Below are positions 1 through 5,407 of a stretch of DNA of 5,407 bases, piece by piece. The notes beneath the pieces are model-generated. The model ran no database searches, had not been told where the DNA came from, and saw only the letters and a program-made list of their open reading frames with translations. Numbering within the stretch: position 1 is the first letter of the stretch; each line of letters opens with the position of its first letter. The position numbers and the translations under genes are program-made. Source of the DNA: Acholeplasmatales bacterium (GTDB lineage Bacteria > Bacillota_I > Bacilli_A > Acholeplasmatales > Anaeroplasmataceae); assembly GCA_024681175.1 (NCBI GenBank), contig JAILBI010000067.1, forward strand, positions 1-5,407. The letters run 5' to 3'.

Positions 1-1991
1 CAAGTGATGATTTACATACTGATGAGAAATTTTTCAAATTAGGTGAATATGATGAAGCTACATATGAATTATCATATAAGCATTCATCATTTGGCTTTGA
101 TGGTTGGGAAGAATTAGAAGATGCAACTTCAAAATATTCTATTTTCGCAAGAAATAGATATTTACCTAGATTTGCATTTGATCGTTTTACATATGATGAT
201 GGTAAATATAGCTGTGCATCATTTGTTAGTAACAATGGTACATATTCAAATATCGTTATAGAATTTGAAGATAATAAATTAGTTTCATATAGCTATAAAT
301 ATGTTGAAACAGGCTATGAAGGTGATGTTTCATGTACTGTTTTACAAATTGGTGATGTAGTTGTTAATAATCCATTTAAAAATTTAATTAATGAAGAAAT
401 ATTTAATTCATATTTTGGTAGCTATGAAGAATCATTAATGAATTTAAATATTACATTTAAGGACCAATCTGAAGGTGGCATAGAAGTGGCTATGTCTGAT
501 GGAATGACTGCAATGTATTCAAGTAAAAATAATAGTAGCCATTTCTACAAAGCTACTTCTTATGATGAAAAAGAAAATATACTTTATTTTGATATGGCTC
601 AAGCAATTAATATAGAATTACAGGAATGGACTTCACCTGTGGCTAATTATATGTCATATGAAAGCTATAGAAATAGTATTGCAATACCTTATTTTGATTT
701 TGATGATTTTACATATAATGAAGAAACTTGTTCATATGATGCAGATTTAATTGTATTATCATCTGATATATCATATAAAGATATATCTATTATATTTGAA
801 GATAATAAATTAAAATCATATAAATTTACTACTGTTTATCCTTTACAAGAAGTTAATCATGATTATATTGTTAAATCTGAAGGAAAATGTATGGTTGTAA
901 ATCCTAATGAAAATAAAGTTACATCAAAAACATTTGATTCATATTTTGGCACATATAATGATTCTTTATCTAAATTAAATATTAAATTTGATTATGAAGA
1001 AAAATCTTCAGTTAGTCTATTTAATGGTGAAATTAATATAAATAATAATGAAGTATCAACGGAAACTCATTCATCATCATCTGATAAAAAGAAATATTAT
1101 AGCTTCAAATTAAATGATGAAGGAGAAATAATATATGATAAAGCATCTATAGATGTTGATGGTGATGAATGGTCAGATCTTGTAAGAAATAATTTATCAT
1201 ATAATGAATTTAGAAATTATATTTATTTCCCACGCTTCAATTTTGATGAATTTACATATGATGAACTAACTAAATCATATACAGCTGAAAATATTTCTTT
1301 ATCAGATGAATTAGTTTATAAAAATGTATCAATTAAATTTGAAAATAATAAATTAGTATCATTAGAATATATTTTCAAATCTAATGCATTAGAATTTGAA
1401 ATTAAATGTAATAATTTCACATTTAATGATGCAGAAATTGTAAGACCAACATATGCAAATATGGTATGTGCTGGAACATTTAATGAATATTTTGGCCTTA
1501 CACCTGAAACATTTAATAATTTAAATATTACTCTTAAATATGATTATTCTGTATATAAAGGAACATTAGAATATGATGATGGATTAAGATTAGATACTTA
1601 TGTTAGAAAAGGTAATACTAATCAAGATCAAGAAATATATTATATTACTGAAGTAGGTGAAACTGTTAAATTCCATTATTATGTTAAAACTGATGAAAGT
1701 TGGAGTTATAATAATATTCAATCATCTTCATTTGAAAGATTTATGTTAGAATTTATGTATATGCCTGTAGTTGATTATTATCAATTCACATATGATGAAG
1801 AAACATCTTGCTATGTAGCAAGCAATTTATCTACTAATGCAGGAAATATTTCAAATTTCAAAATTAAATTTGTTGATGGTAAATTAGATTCATATTCATT
1901 TACACATAAAGATACTGAATACAAAATTGAAGAAGTAACAAATATAGGTACAACAGAAGTAATAGATCCAAGAGCATCTATAGAAGAATAA
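1..1991 (+). CDS. Partial (5'-truncated) large repeat-built protein, probably surface or secreted; family not recognised
   Basis: The frame is open from the left edge (first full codon at 3) to TAA at 1989-1991, so 662 codons are visible and the start is outside the window. The ATG at 438 is not the start. It has no Shine-Dalgarno site, and the residues just before it (a SYFG block at 408-419) match internal repeats further on. The protein is acidic and rich in Asp, Glu, Asn, Tyr, Phe and Ser, with no transmembrane segment, LPXTG motif or catalytic motif visible. It is made of modules of about 170-182 residues. Each has a FxxYFG...LNI block, then a variable part, then a FTYDE-type block and a hairpin-like segment of the pattern Y-x-N/D-x-x-I-x-F-E-x-N-K-L-x-S. 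The last module ends the protein. I do not recognise the family. Export to the cell surface is inferred from the repeat style and from the lipoprotein gene downstream; the signal peptide would be outside the window. An intrinsic terminator follows directly. Confidence 0.88.
   Translation, partial: SDDLHTDEKFFKLGEYDEATYELSYKHSSFGFDGWEELEDATSKYSIFARNRYLPRFAFDRFTYDDGKYSCASFVSNNGTYSNIVIEFEDNKLVSYSYKYVETGYEGDVSCTVLQIGDVVVNNPFKNLINEEIFNSYFGSYEESLMNLNITFKDQSEGGIEVAMSDGMTAMYSSKNNSSHFYKATSYDEKENILYFDMAQAINIELQEWTSPVANYMSYESYRNSIAIPYFDFDDFTYNEETCSYDADLIVLSSDISYKDISIIFEDNKLKSYKFTTVYPLQEVNHDYIVKSEGKCMVVNPNENKVTSKTFDSYFGTYNDSLSKLNIKFDYEEKSSVSLFNGEININNNEVSTETHSSSSDKKKYYSFKLNDEGEIIYDKASIDVDGDEWSDLVRNNLSYNEFRNYIYFPRFNFDEFTYDELTKSYTAENISLSDELVYKNVSIKFENNKLVSLEYIFKSNALEFEIKCNNFTFNDAEIVRPTYANMVCAGTFNEYFGLTPETFNNLNITLKYDYSVYKGTLEYDDGLRLDTYVRKGNTNQDQEIYYITEVGETVKFHYYVKTDESWSYNNIQSSSFERFMLEFMYMPVVDYYQFTYDEETSCYVASNLSTNAGNISNFKIKFVDGKLDSYSFTHKDTEYKIEEVTNIGTTEVIDPRASIEE
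3..1988 (+). repeat. Four tandem protein modules of about 170-182 residues (first incomplete)
   Basis: Taking FxxYFG as the module start, the units are 3-401 (incomplete), 402-932 (177 codons), 933-1478 (182 codons) and 1479-1988 (170 codons). The Tyr of YFG is encoded at 411, 942 and 1488. The F-T-Y block is encoded at 186, 708, 1251 and 1785, giving spacings of 522, 543 and 534 bases. Conserved pieces are SYFGSYEESL / SYFGTYNDSL / EYFGLTPETF, FDRFTYDD / FDDFTYNEE / FDEFTYDE / YYQFTYDEE, and EFEDNKLVSY / IFEDNKLKSY / KFENNKLVSL / KFVDGKLDSY. The part between the first and second blocks is far more variable, so the copies are old and diverged, not recent duplications. Confidence 0.85.
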
Positions 1992-1994
1992 ATA

Positions 1995-2021
1995 AAGCTT
2001 ATCCTTCGGGATGAGTTTTTT
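1995..2021 (+). terminator. Rho-independent terminator of the first gene
   Basis: A hairpin with stem CTTATCC (1998-2004) and GGATGAG (2009-2015), one T-G wobble, closes a TTCG loop (2005-2008). The C(UUCG)G loop is an exceptionally stable tetraloop. Six T residues follow (2016-2021), and the AAG before the stem can extend pairing into the T tract. It starts four bases after the stop codon of the first gene, and it separates that gene from the lipoprotein gene. Confidence 0.9.
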
Positions 2022-2022
2022 A

Positions 2023-2059
2023 TTAATCTTTTATTTAAGTGTTGTTATAAAATTATAAT
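2023..2059 (+). promoter_or_regulatory. Putative sigma-A-type promoter of the lipoprotein gene
   Basis: A perfect TATAAT lies at 2054-2059, 20 bases before the start codon. The best -35 partner at 17 bases is TTATTT (2031-2036), which is weak. An alternative pair is TTAATC (2023-2028) with TATAAA (2046-2051), also 17 bases apart. Using the TATAAT at 2054 would give a very short leader of roughly 14 bases, still including the Shine-Dalgarno site. In such AT-rich sequence chance matches are common, but a promoter is needed here because a strong terminator lies just upstream. Confidence 0.5.
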
Positions 2060-2068
2060 GTATTTTAT

Positions 2069-2073
2069 AGGAG
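2069..2073 (+). promoter_or_regulatory. Shine-Dalgarno site of the lipoprotein gene
   Basis: AGGAG lies six bases before the ATG at 2080. This spacing fixes the start and agrees with the lipoprotein signal peptide that begins at this ATG. Confidence 0.85.
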
Positions 2074-2079
2074 TTTATT

Positions 2080-4860
2080 ATGAGAAAGAGAAATAAATTA
2101 TTTAGTCTATTTTTAGGTGCATTAGCTATATTTTCACTTATATCTTGTGGTAAAGAAAAAGAAGATAAAAAGGATGATATTACAAGTGATGTATCTACAA
2201 ACACATCAACAAGTACAAGTACATCAACAAGTACAAGTACATCAACAAGTACATCAACAAGTACTTCAACCAGTACAAGTACATCAACAAGTACATCAAC
2301 TACTACATCTGGTGAGACAACAACTTCTTTAATTGTCAATAGCTATAAAGTAGAATTTGATACAAATGGTGGAAGTGATATTTTATCTCAAATTGTTGAA
2401 GAAGGTAAAAAGGCTCAAAGACCTGATGATCCTAGTAAAGAAAATACACCACAATATACTTATGTTTTTGCTGGTTGGTATCAAGATAACCAATTTAAGG
2501 ATGAATATGATTTTGATAGTGCAATCTTAGATGATACAACTATATATGCAAAATGGACTGAAATTGAAAATACATATACTGTTATTTGGAAAAATTATGA
2601 TGGAGAAGAACTTGAAAAAGATGAAAATGTAAAATATGGTTCTGAACCATCATATGATGGACAGATTCCAACAAGAGAAGCAGATGATCAATATACATAC
2701 ACATTTTCAACTTGGACACCAGAATTATCTATAGTTAATGATGATGTAGTATATGAGGCTACTTATGACAAGACTCTACGTAAATATGCTGTAACATTTT
2801 ATAATGGAACAGTAGAATATGATTTACAAGAAGTAGAATATGGATCTAAGCCAACATTACCAACAAATCCTACAAAAGAATCTGATAATACATATGATTA
2901 TGTATTTGTAGGATGGATTGTAGATGTACAATCAGATACTTTATTTGATTTTGAAGAAGATAAAATAAAAGGTATTACAAATCTATATGCAAAATTTGAT
3001 GCAAAGCAAAAGACAAATGAATTAACATTGACTGTAGCACCATCATCAAGTGGTTGCAATGCATCATCACCTAAAGCAAATTATGCTGCAGGCGAGGAAG
3101 TAACAATTACAGCTACAGCTTCAACAGGATATTCATTTATAGGTTGGTTTAGTGGCTCTAAGCTAATATCTAAATTAAATCCGTATACATTTAATATGCC
3201 AAAAAATAATGTTTCTTTTGAAGCAAGATTTGGTAATGCAGAATATAAAGTTAATATTTATTTACAAAATATATCTAATGATGATTACACCCTTGAAAAA
3301 ACTATAACCACTTATGGACTTGCAGGAGAATTATCTAATTATGTTGCTGAAGAAATTGATGGTTTTACTGTAAAAGATTTTGAACAAACTACAATTTTAG
3401 AAAACGGTAGCTCATCTATAGATGTTTATTATGATAGAAATCTTTATACAGCTAAATTAATAGCTAATGATTATAGTATGGGTATTGTATATTTCCCAGA
3501 CTCTAGTAATGATGAAACAGAGCTAAACTTAAAATATGGTGATACTCCTTTTATCTATGCAGTACCAAAAAAAGGATATAAATTTATTGGTTGGTATAGA
3601 AATGATGAACTATATTCAATCTATTCTTATGTTTCTATAAAAGTTGCATCATCTGATAATACTTATGAAGCAAGATTTGAAGTTATTAAATCTATAATTA
3701 CAATAGATAATCAGGCAAATGTTACTATTTCAGGATTAGTAGATGGAACTTCATATAATTATGGTGAAACAATAGTAGTAACTGCTTCAAGTGTTCCTTC
3801 TAATTGTCATTTAATTTGGACATGCAGTGATGGAATTGTATATGAAGGAGAAACTATTAATTTTGTTGTTCCTGCGACAAACATCACTCTTACTATAACA
3901 GCTGTTTCATCTGATTCGTTATATAGAAGAGAAGGAAACAAAATCTATTTTGGTTCATATCCTCAATCTTTAGTAGAAGATGAAGAATTAATTGAAAGTC
4001 TTAATGCTAAGTCAGGTAGCCAATATCCATCTAGAACAAATGATAATAAAAGAAATTGGGGAAAATGGACTAACTATGCTTATTATTACTCTGGTGGAAC
4101 ACAAAACTATATGTTCTATCAGGACATAGATTATGATAAGGATGGTGATTATGATTATAGAGGAGTTTTACTCTATGCTTTTAGACCAATTGCATATGAT
4201 CAGTCAATAACTACAGCAGAGACAGGTGGAAGTTCTTATGTTGATGATAATGGATTTGAAAAAGGAATTAGATATTGGTTCAGCTATGATCCAATTGAAT
4301 GGGACATTTTAAATGAAGAAAATGGAAATGCTCTAATTATTGCAAATTTATGTCTTGATTGTCAAGAATTTCATAAAAGCAAGTCTCTAGATAAACAAGT
4401 GCATTATGGAGAAGGCTATGCAAATGATTATGCATTATCACAAATCAGAAAATTTTTAAATGATTCTTTCTATAAATTAGCCTTCACTAATTTAGAAAAA
4501 TCAATTATTGAGCTTACTCATATTGATAATTCTTTAGAGTCAACAGGCTTTACTGAGTGTGACTATATAGGACAAGATTGTGATGATTATTTATTCTTAT
4601 TATCAACTGAAGAAGTATCTACATATTTTAAAACACCTTCTTCAAGAGCAGTCAAAGGTTCTGACTATGCAAAAATAAATGATTTACAAATTATTAATGA
4701 TTATGCTGCATACTGGATGCTAAGAAGCCCAAGTAATGTAAATTGGGCAGCTGGTGGCGGACAAAAGTATCAAATCTTAAATAGTGAAGGTGATATTGAA
4801 ATGAAAGATGTTAGATATTCTAAATTTGGTGTCAGACCTGCATGCGTAATTAGATTATAA
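2080..4860 (+). CDS. Surface lipoprotein with Thr-Ser linker, InlB-type repeats and C-terminal DUF6273-like domain
   Basis: This is a complete 926-residue protein, probably anchored on the outer face of the membrane. Its role is unknown; adhesion or glycan/protein binding is an inference from the architecture. Residues 1-23 form a lipoprotein signal peptide: basic MRKRNK, a hydrophobic core, and lipobox LISC with Cys23 as the lipidated residue. A charged linker (24-41) is followed by 16 Thr-Ser dipeptides (42-73) and more Thr/Ser to about 83. Residues 89-609 hold about seven beta repeats of InlB B-repeat type. The first is canonical (EFDTNGG, FAGWY, YDF, IYAKWT). Residues 620-926 match the pattern I know for DUF6273: FGSYPQ (624-629), DIDYDKDGDYDYRGV (682-696), PIEWDIL (738-744), ALSQIRKFLND (785-795), FYKLAF (797-802), FLLSTEEV (839-846), WMLRSPS (879-885) and GVRPA (917-921). 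There is no LPXTG motif, as expected for a lipid-anchored protein. The gene has its own Shine-Dalgarno site and probable promoter after an upstream terminator, and is followed by its own terminator. Confidence 0.93.
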   Translation: MRKRNKLFSLFLGALAIFSLISCGKEKEDKKDDITSDVSTNTSTSTSTSTSTSTSTSTSTSTSTSTSTSTSTSTTTSGETTTSLIVNSYKVEFDTNGGSDILSQIVEEGKKAQRPDDPSKENTPQYTYVFAGWYQDNQFKDEYDFDSAILDDTTIYAKWTEIENTYTVIWKNYDGEELEKDENVKYGSEPSYDGQIPTREADDQYTYTFSTWTPELSIVNDDVVYEATYDKTLRKYAVTFYNGTVEYDLQEVEYGSKPTLPTNPTKESDNTYDYVFVGWIVDVQSDTLFDFEEDKIKGITNLYAKFDAKQKTNELTLTVAPSSSGCNASSPKANYAAGEEVTITATASTGYSFIGWFSGSKLISKLNPYTFNMPKNNVSFEARFGNAEYKVNIYLQNISNDDYTLEKTITTYGLAGELSNYVAEEIDGFTVKDFEQTTILENGSSSIDVYYDRNLYTAKLIANDYSMGIVYFPDSSNDETELNLKYGDTPFIYAVPKKGYKFIGWYRNDELYSIYSYVSIKVASSDNTYEARFEVIKSIITIDNQANVTISGLVDGTSYNYGETIVVTASSVPSNCHLIWTCSDGIVYEGETINFVVPATNITLTITAVSSDSLYRREGNKIYFGSYPQSLVEDEELIESLNAKSGSQYPSRTNDNKRNWGKWTNYAYYYSGGTQNYMFYQDIDYDKDGDYDYRGVLLYAFRPIAYDQSITTAETGGSSYVDDNGFEKGIRYWFSYDPIEWDILNEENGNALIIANLCLDCQEFHKSKSLDKQVHYGEGYANDYALSQIRKFLNDSFYKLAFTNLEKSIIELTHIDNSLESTGFTECDYIGQDCDDYLFLLSTEEVSTYFKTPSSRAVKGSDYAKINDLQIINDYAAYWMLRSPSNVNWAAGGGQKYQILNSEGDIEMKDVRYSKFGVRPACVIRL
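2203..2298 (+). repeat. Hexanucleotide tract encoding 16 Thr-Ser dipeptides
   Basis: Sixteen consecutive six-base units are built from two forms, ACATCA and ACAAGT, both encoding Thr-Ser. Writing X for ACATCA and Y for ACAAGT, the order is XYYXYYXYXYX'Y'YXYX, where the two primed units carry single third-base changes in the Thr codon (ACT, ACC). Because the unit is six bases, gain or loss by slippage keeps the reading frame and only changes linker length. In the protein it separates the lipid anchor from the folded repeats, and such Thr/Ser stalks are often O-glycosylated in bacteria; glycosylation here is only inferred. Confidence 0.93.
2344..3906 (+). other. Protein region: array of about seven InlB-type beta repeats (residues 89-609)
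   Basis: Approximate modules by residue are as follows. 89-161 is the canonical Listeria-Bacteroides repeat type, with DTNGG, GWY and YAKWT. 165-231 is the related WKNYDGEEL...VKYGSEPSYDG...YTYTFSTW type. 235-308 has VTFYNG, EYGSKPTLP, FVGW and LYAKF. 313-385 is the divergent repeat type, with VTITATASTGYSFIGWF and EARF. 388-457 is a YLQN...DGFTV...VYYDRNLYT type. 457-534 has LKYGD, GYKFIGWY and YEARF. 536-609 is the most degenerate, with VTISG, NYGETIVVTAS and LTITAVS. These families are small beta domains typical of bacterial surface proteins. They usually act as stalks or protein-protein contact modules, not enzymes. Boundaries are by eye. Confidence 0.8.
3931..4857 (+). other. Protein region: C-terminal DUF6273-like domain (residues 618-926)
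   Basis: The order of motifs, from FGSYPQ through PIEWDIL, an ALSQIRKFLND helix, FYKLAF, FLLSTEEV and WMLRSPS to a terminal GVRPA, fits the DUF6273 family. That family is common at the C-terminus of large exported proteins of gut Firmicutes, and its function is not established. The W-x-L-R-S and G-V-R-P motifs near the end recall the C-type-lectin/formylglycine-enzyme-like fold seen in other extracellular binding domains; this is a resemblance, not a demonstrated homology. An Asp ladder at 682-692 could bind calcium. Cys residues at 758, 761, 827, 834 and 922 could form disulfides or bind metal. Confidence 0.75.
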
Positions 4861-4874
4861 AATATTCATATAAT

Positions 4875-4904
4875 AAAAAATGCCATCGCAAGATGGCTTT
4901 TTTA
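4875..4904. terminator. Bidirectional terminator between convergent genes
   Basis: A perfect stem GCCATC (4882-4887) / GATGGC (4892-4897) closes a GCAA (GNRA-type) loop at 4888-4891. Six T residues follow on the plus strand (4898-4903), and six A residues precede it (4875-4880), which give a T tract for minus-strand transcripts. It serves the lipoprotein gene from the left. It probably also serves the permease gene from the right, whose TAA stop (4902-4904 on the minus strand) lies inside the plus-strand T tract. Confidence 0.9.
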
Positions 4905-5407
4905 TATGATTAAAATTGATATTGTCGTTCCAATTAATGTAAATAGAAGTATGATACATCCATTTTTAATAAAATCTTTAAATGAATAATTTATATCATT
5001 TATTTTTAATATTCTAATCCACATTATTCCTGCAAGTGCCCCAATAGGAGTTAATATTGCACCAAGGTTAGAACCTATAATTGTTGCATATATTGATGAT
5101 ATACTTGATCCATCAAGGATACAAGAATAAGCTAATGTCATTGGGATATTATTTAAGAAATTACATGATAATATTGATGTAAATAAAAACATCATAGATC
5201 TTAATTTTTCATTTTCTATTTGATTAAATAATTTATTAATATTTTCAAATATATGATATTCATTTAATGTTATTATTATTACAAACATTGATAATATAAA
5301 TGGAATAATTGTATATGGAATTCTTCTTAATGGTGCAACAACAATTCTTGATTTTTTTCTTATTATTGCATAAATAATTAAGAATATTAATAATGAAGAG
5401 CCTAATA
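4902..5407 (-). CDS. Partial ArsB/NhaD-type membrane permease (arsB-like), C-terminal part
   Basis: The minus-strand frame is open from the right edge to TAA at 4904-4902, giving 167 codons. Proteins of this family are usually a little over 400 residues, so most of the protein is outside the window. The Met at 5288-5286 is not the start: the frame continues upstream with family-like sequence (APLRRIPYTIIPFILS) that runs straight into MFVIII. Several hydrophobic membrane segments are visible. Two half-helix-type motifs are diagnostic: NFLNNIPMTLAY (encoded about 5162-5127) and GSNLGAILTPIGALAGIMW (about 5075-5019). These correspond to the NNLP and DLGPKITPIGSLATLLW regions I know from ArsB. 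The last hydrophobic segment and C-terminus also fit. ArsB exports arsenite, but relatives in this superfamily carry other anions or exchange Na+/H+, and no arsR, arsA or arsC is visible, so the substrate is not assigned. It is convergent with the lipoprotein gene. Confidence 0.87.
   Translation of the reverse strand, partial: LGSSLLIFLIIYAIIRKKSRIVVAPLRRIPYTIIPFILSMFVIIITLNEYHIFENINKLFNQIENEKLRSMMFLFTSILSCNFLNNIPMTLAYSCILDGSSISSIYATIIGSNLGAILTPIGALAGIMWIRILKINDINYSFKDFIKNGCIILLFTLIGTTISILII

Noticed and set aside
438..1991. Reading the ATG at 438 as the start of a 517-residue protein
   Set aside because: The same frame is open to the left edge, the upstream residues match the internal repeat modules, and no Shine-Dalgarno site precedes this ATG.
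2203..2298. CRISPR array or short tandem regulatory repeat
   Set aside because: The units are six bases with no spacers, lie in frame within a gene, and encode a simple Thr-Ser stalk.
2147..2332. Plus-strand 61-codon His/Gln/Val-rich frame
   Set aside because: It is an out-of-frame reading of the same repeat tract inside the lipoprotein gene, with no ribosome binding site of its own.
2031..2339. Minus-strand open frame of 102 codons with a Val-Asp-Val-Leu pattern
   Set aside because: It is the reverse complement of the Thr-Ser hexanucleotide tract; the periodicity is passive, and it also covers the promoter and start of the lipoprotein gene.
1..4860. TGA-as-Trp (Mollicutes-type) genetic code
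   Set aside because: All Trp codons seen are TGG, and no in-frame TGA interrupts the recognised proteins.
4902..5288. Permease as a complete 128-residue protein
   Set aside because: The frame continues upstream to the window edge with family-like membrane sequence, and the family is over 400 residues long.

Overview
The window is very AT-rich; by eye, well under one third of bases are G or C. Codon choice strongly favours A/T at third positions (TTA for Leu, AGA for Arg, AAT for Asn, GAT for Asp). Trp is encoded by TGG throughout and both visible plus-strand genes end in TAA, so nothing points to a TGA=Trp code. A Gram-positive-type lipoprotein, InlB-like repeats, a DUF6273-like domain and intrinsic terminators together suggest a low-GC Firmicutes/Bacilli lineage, possibly one of the uncultured gut Bacilli (RF39/Erysipelotrichia-like). 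That placement is an inference, not something the sequence proves.

Layout. (1) Positions 1-1991 (+) hold the 3' part of a large repeat-built protein whose start lies left of the window. It consists of four copies, the first incomplete, of a module of about 170-182 residues that I do not recognise. (2) Positions 1992-2079 are a compact intergenic spacer with a UUCG-loop terminator for the first gene, then a promoter-like sequence and a Shine-Dalgarno site for the next. (3) Positions 2080-4860 (+) are a complete 926-residue lipoprotein. Its parts in order are signal peptide with lipobox Cys23, a charged linker, 16 Thr-Ser dipeptides, about seven InlB-type beta repeats (Flg_new and divergent Flg_new_2 style), and a C-terminal DUF6273-like domain. 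(4) Positions 4861-4904 contain a GCAA-loop terminator with A and T tracts on both sides, placed between two convergent genes. (5) Positions 4902-5407 (-) are the C-terminal 167 codons of an ArsB/NhaD-type membrane permease whose N-terminus lies beyond the right edge.

The two plus-strand genes both look like envelope or secreted proteins built from repeated beta-rich modules, as in surface-protein loci. They are separated by a terminator and so are probably separate transcription units. The permease is convergent and has no evident functional link to them. No RNA gene, insertion sequence, CRISPR array or phage gene is visible. The points most worth a second look are the unrecognised repeat module of the first gene, the hexanucleotide Thr-Ser tract (a likely length-variable spacer), and the InlB-repeat plus DUF6273 architecture.
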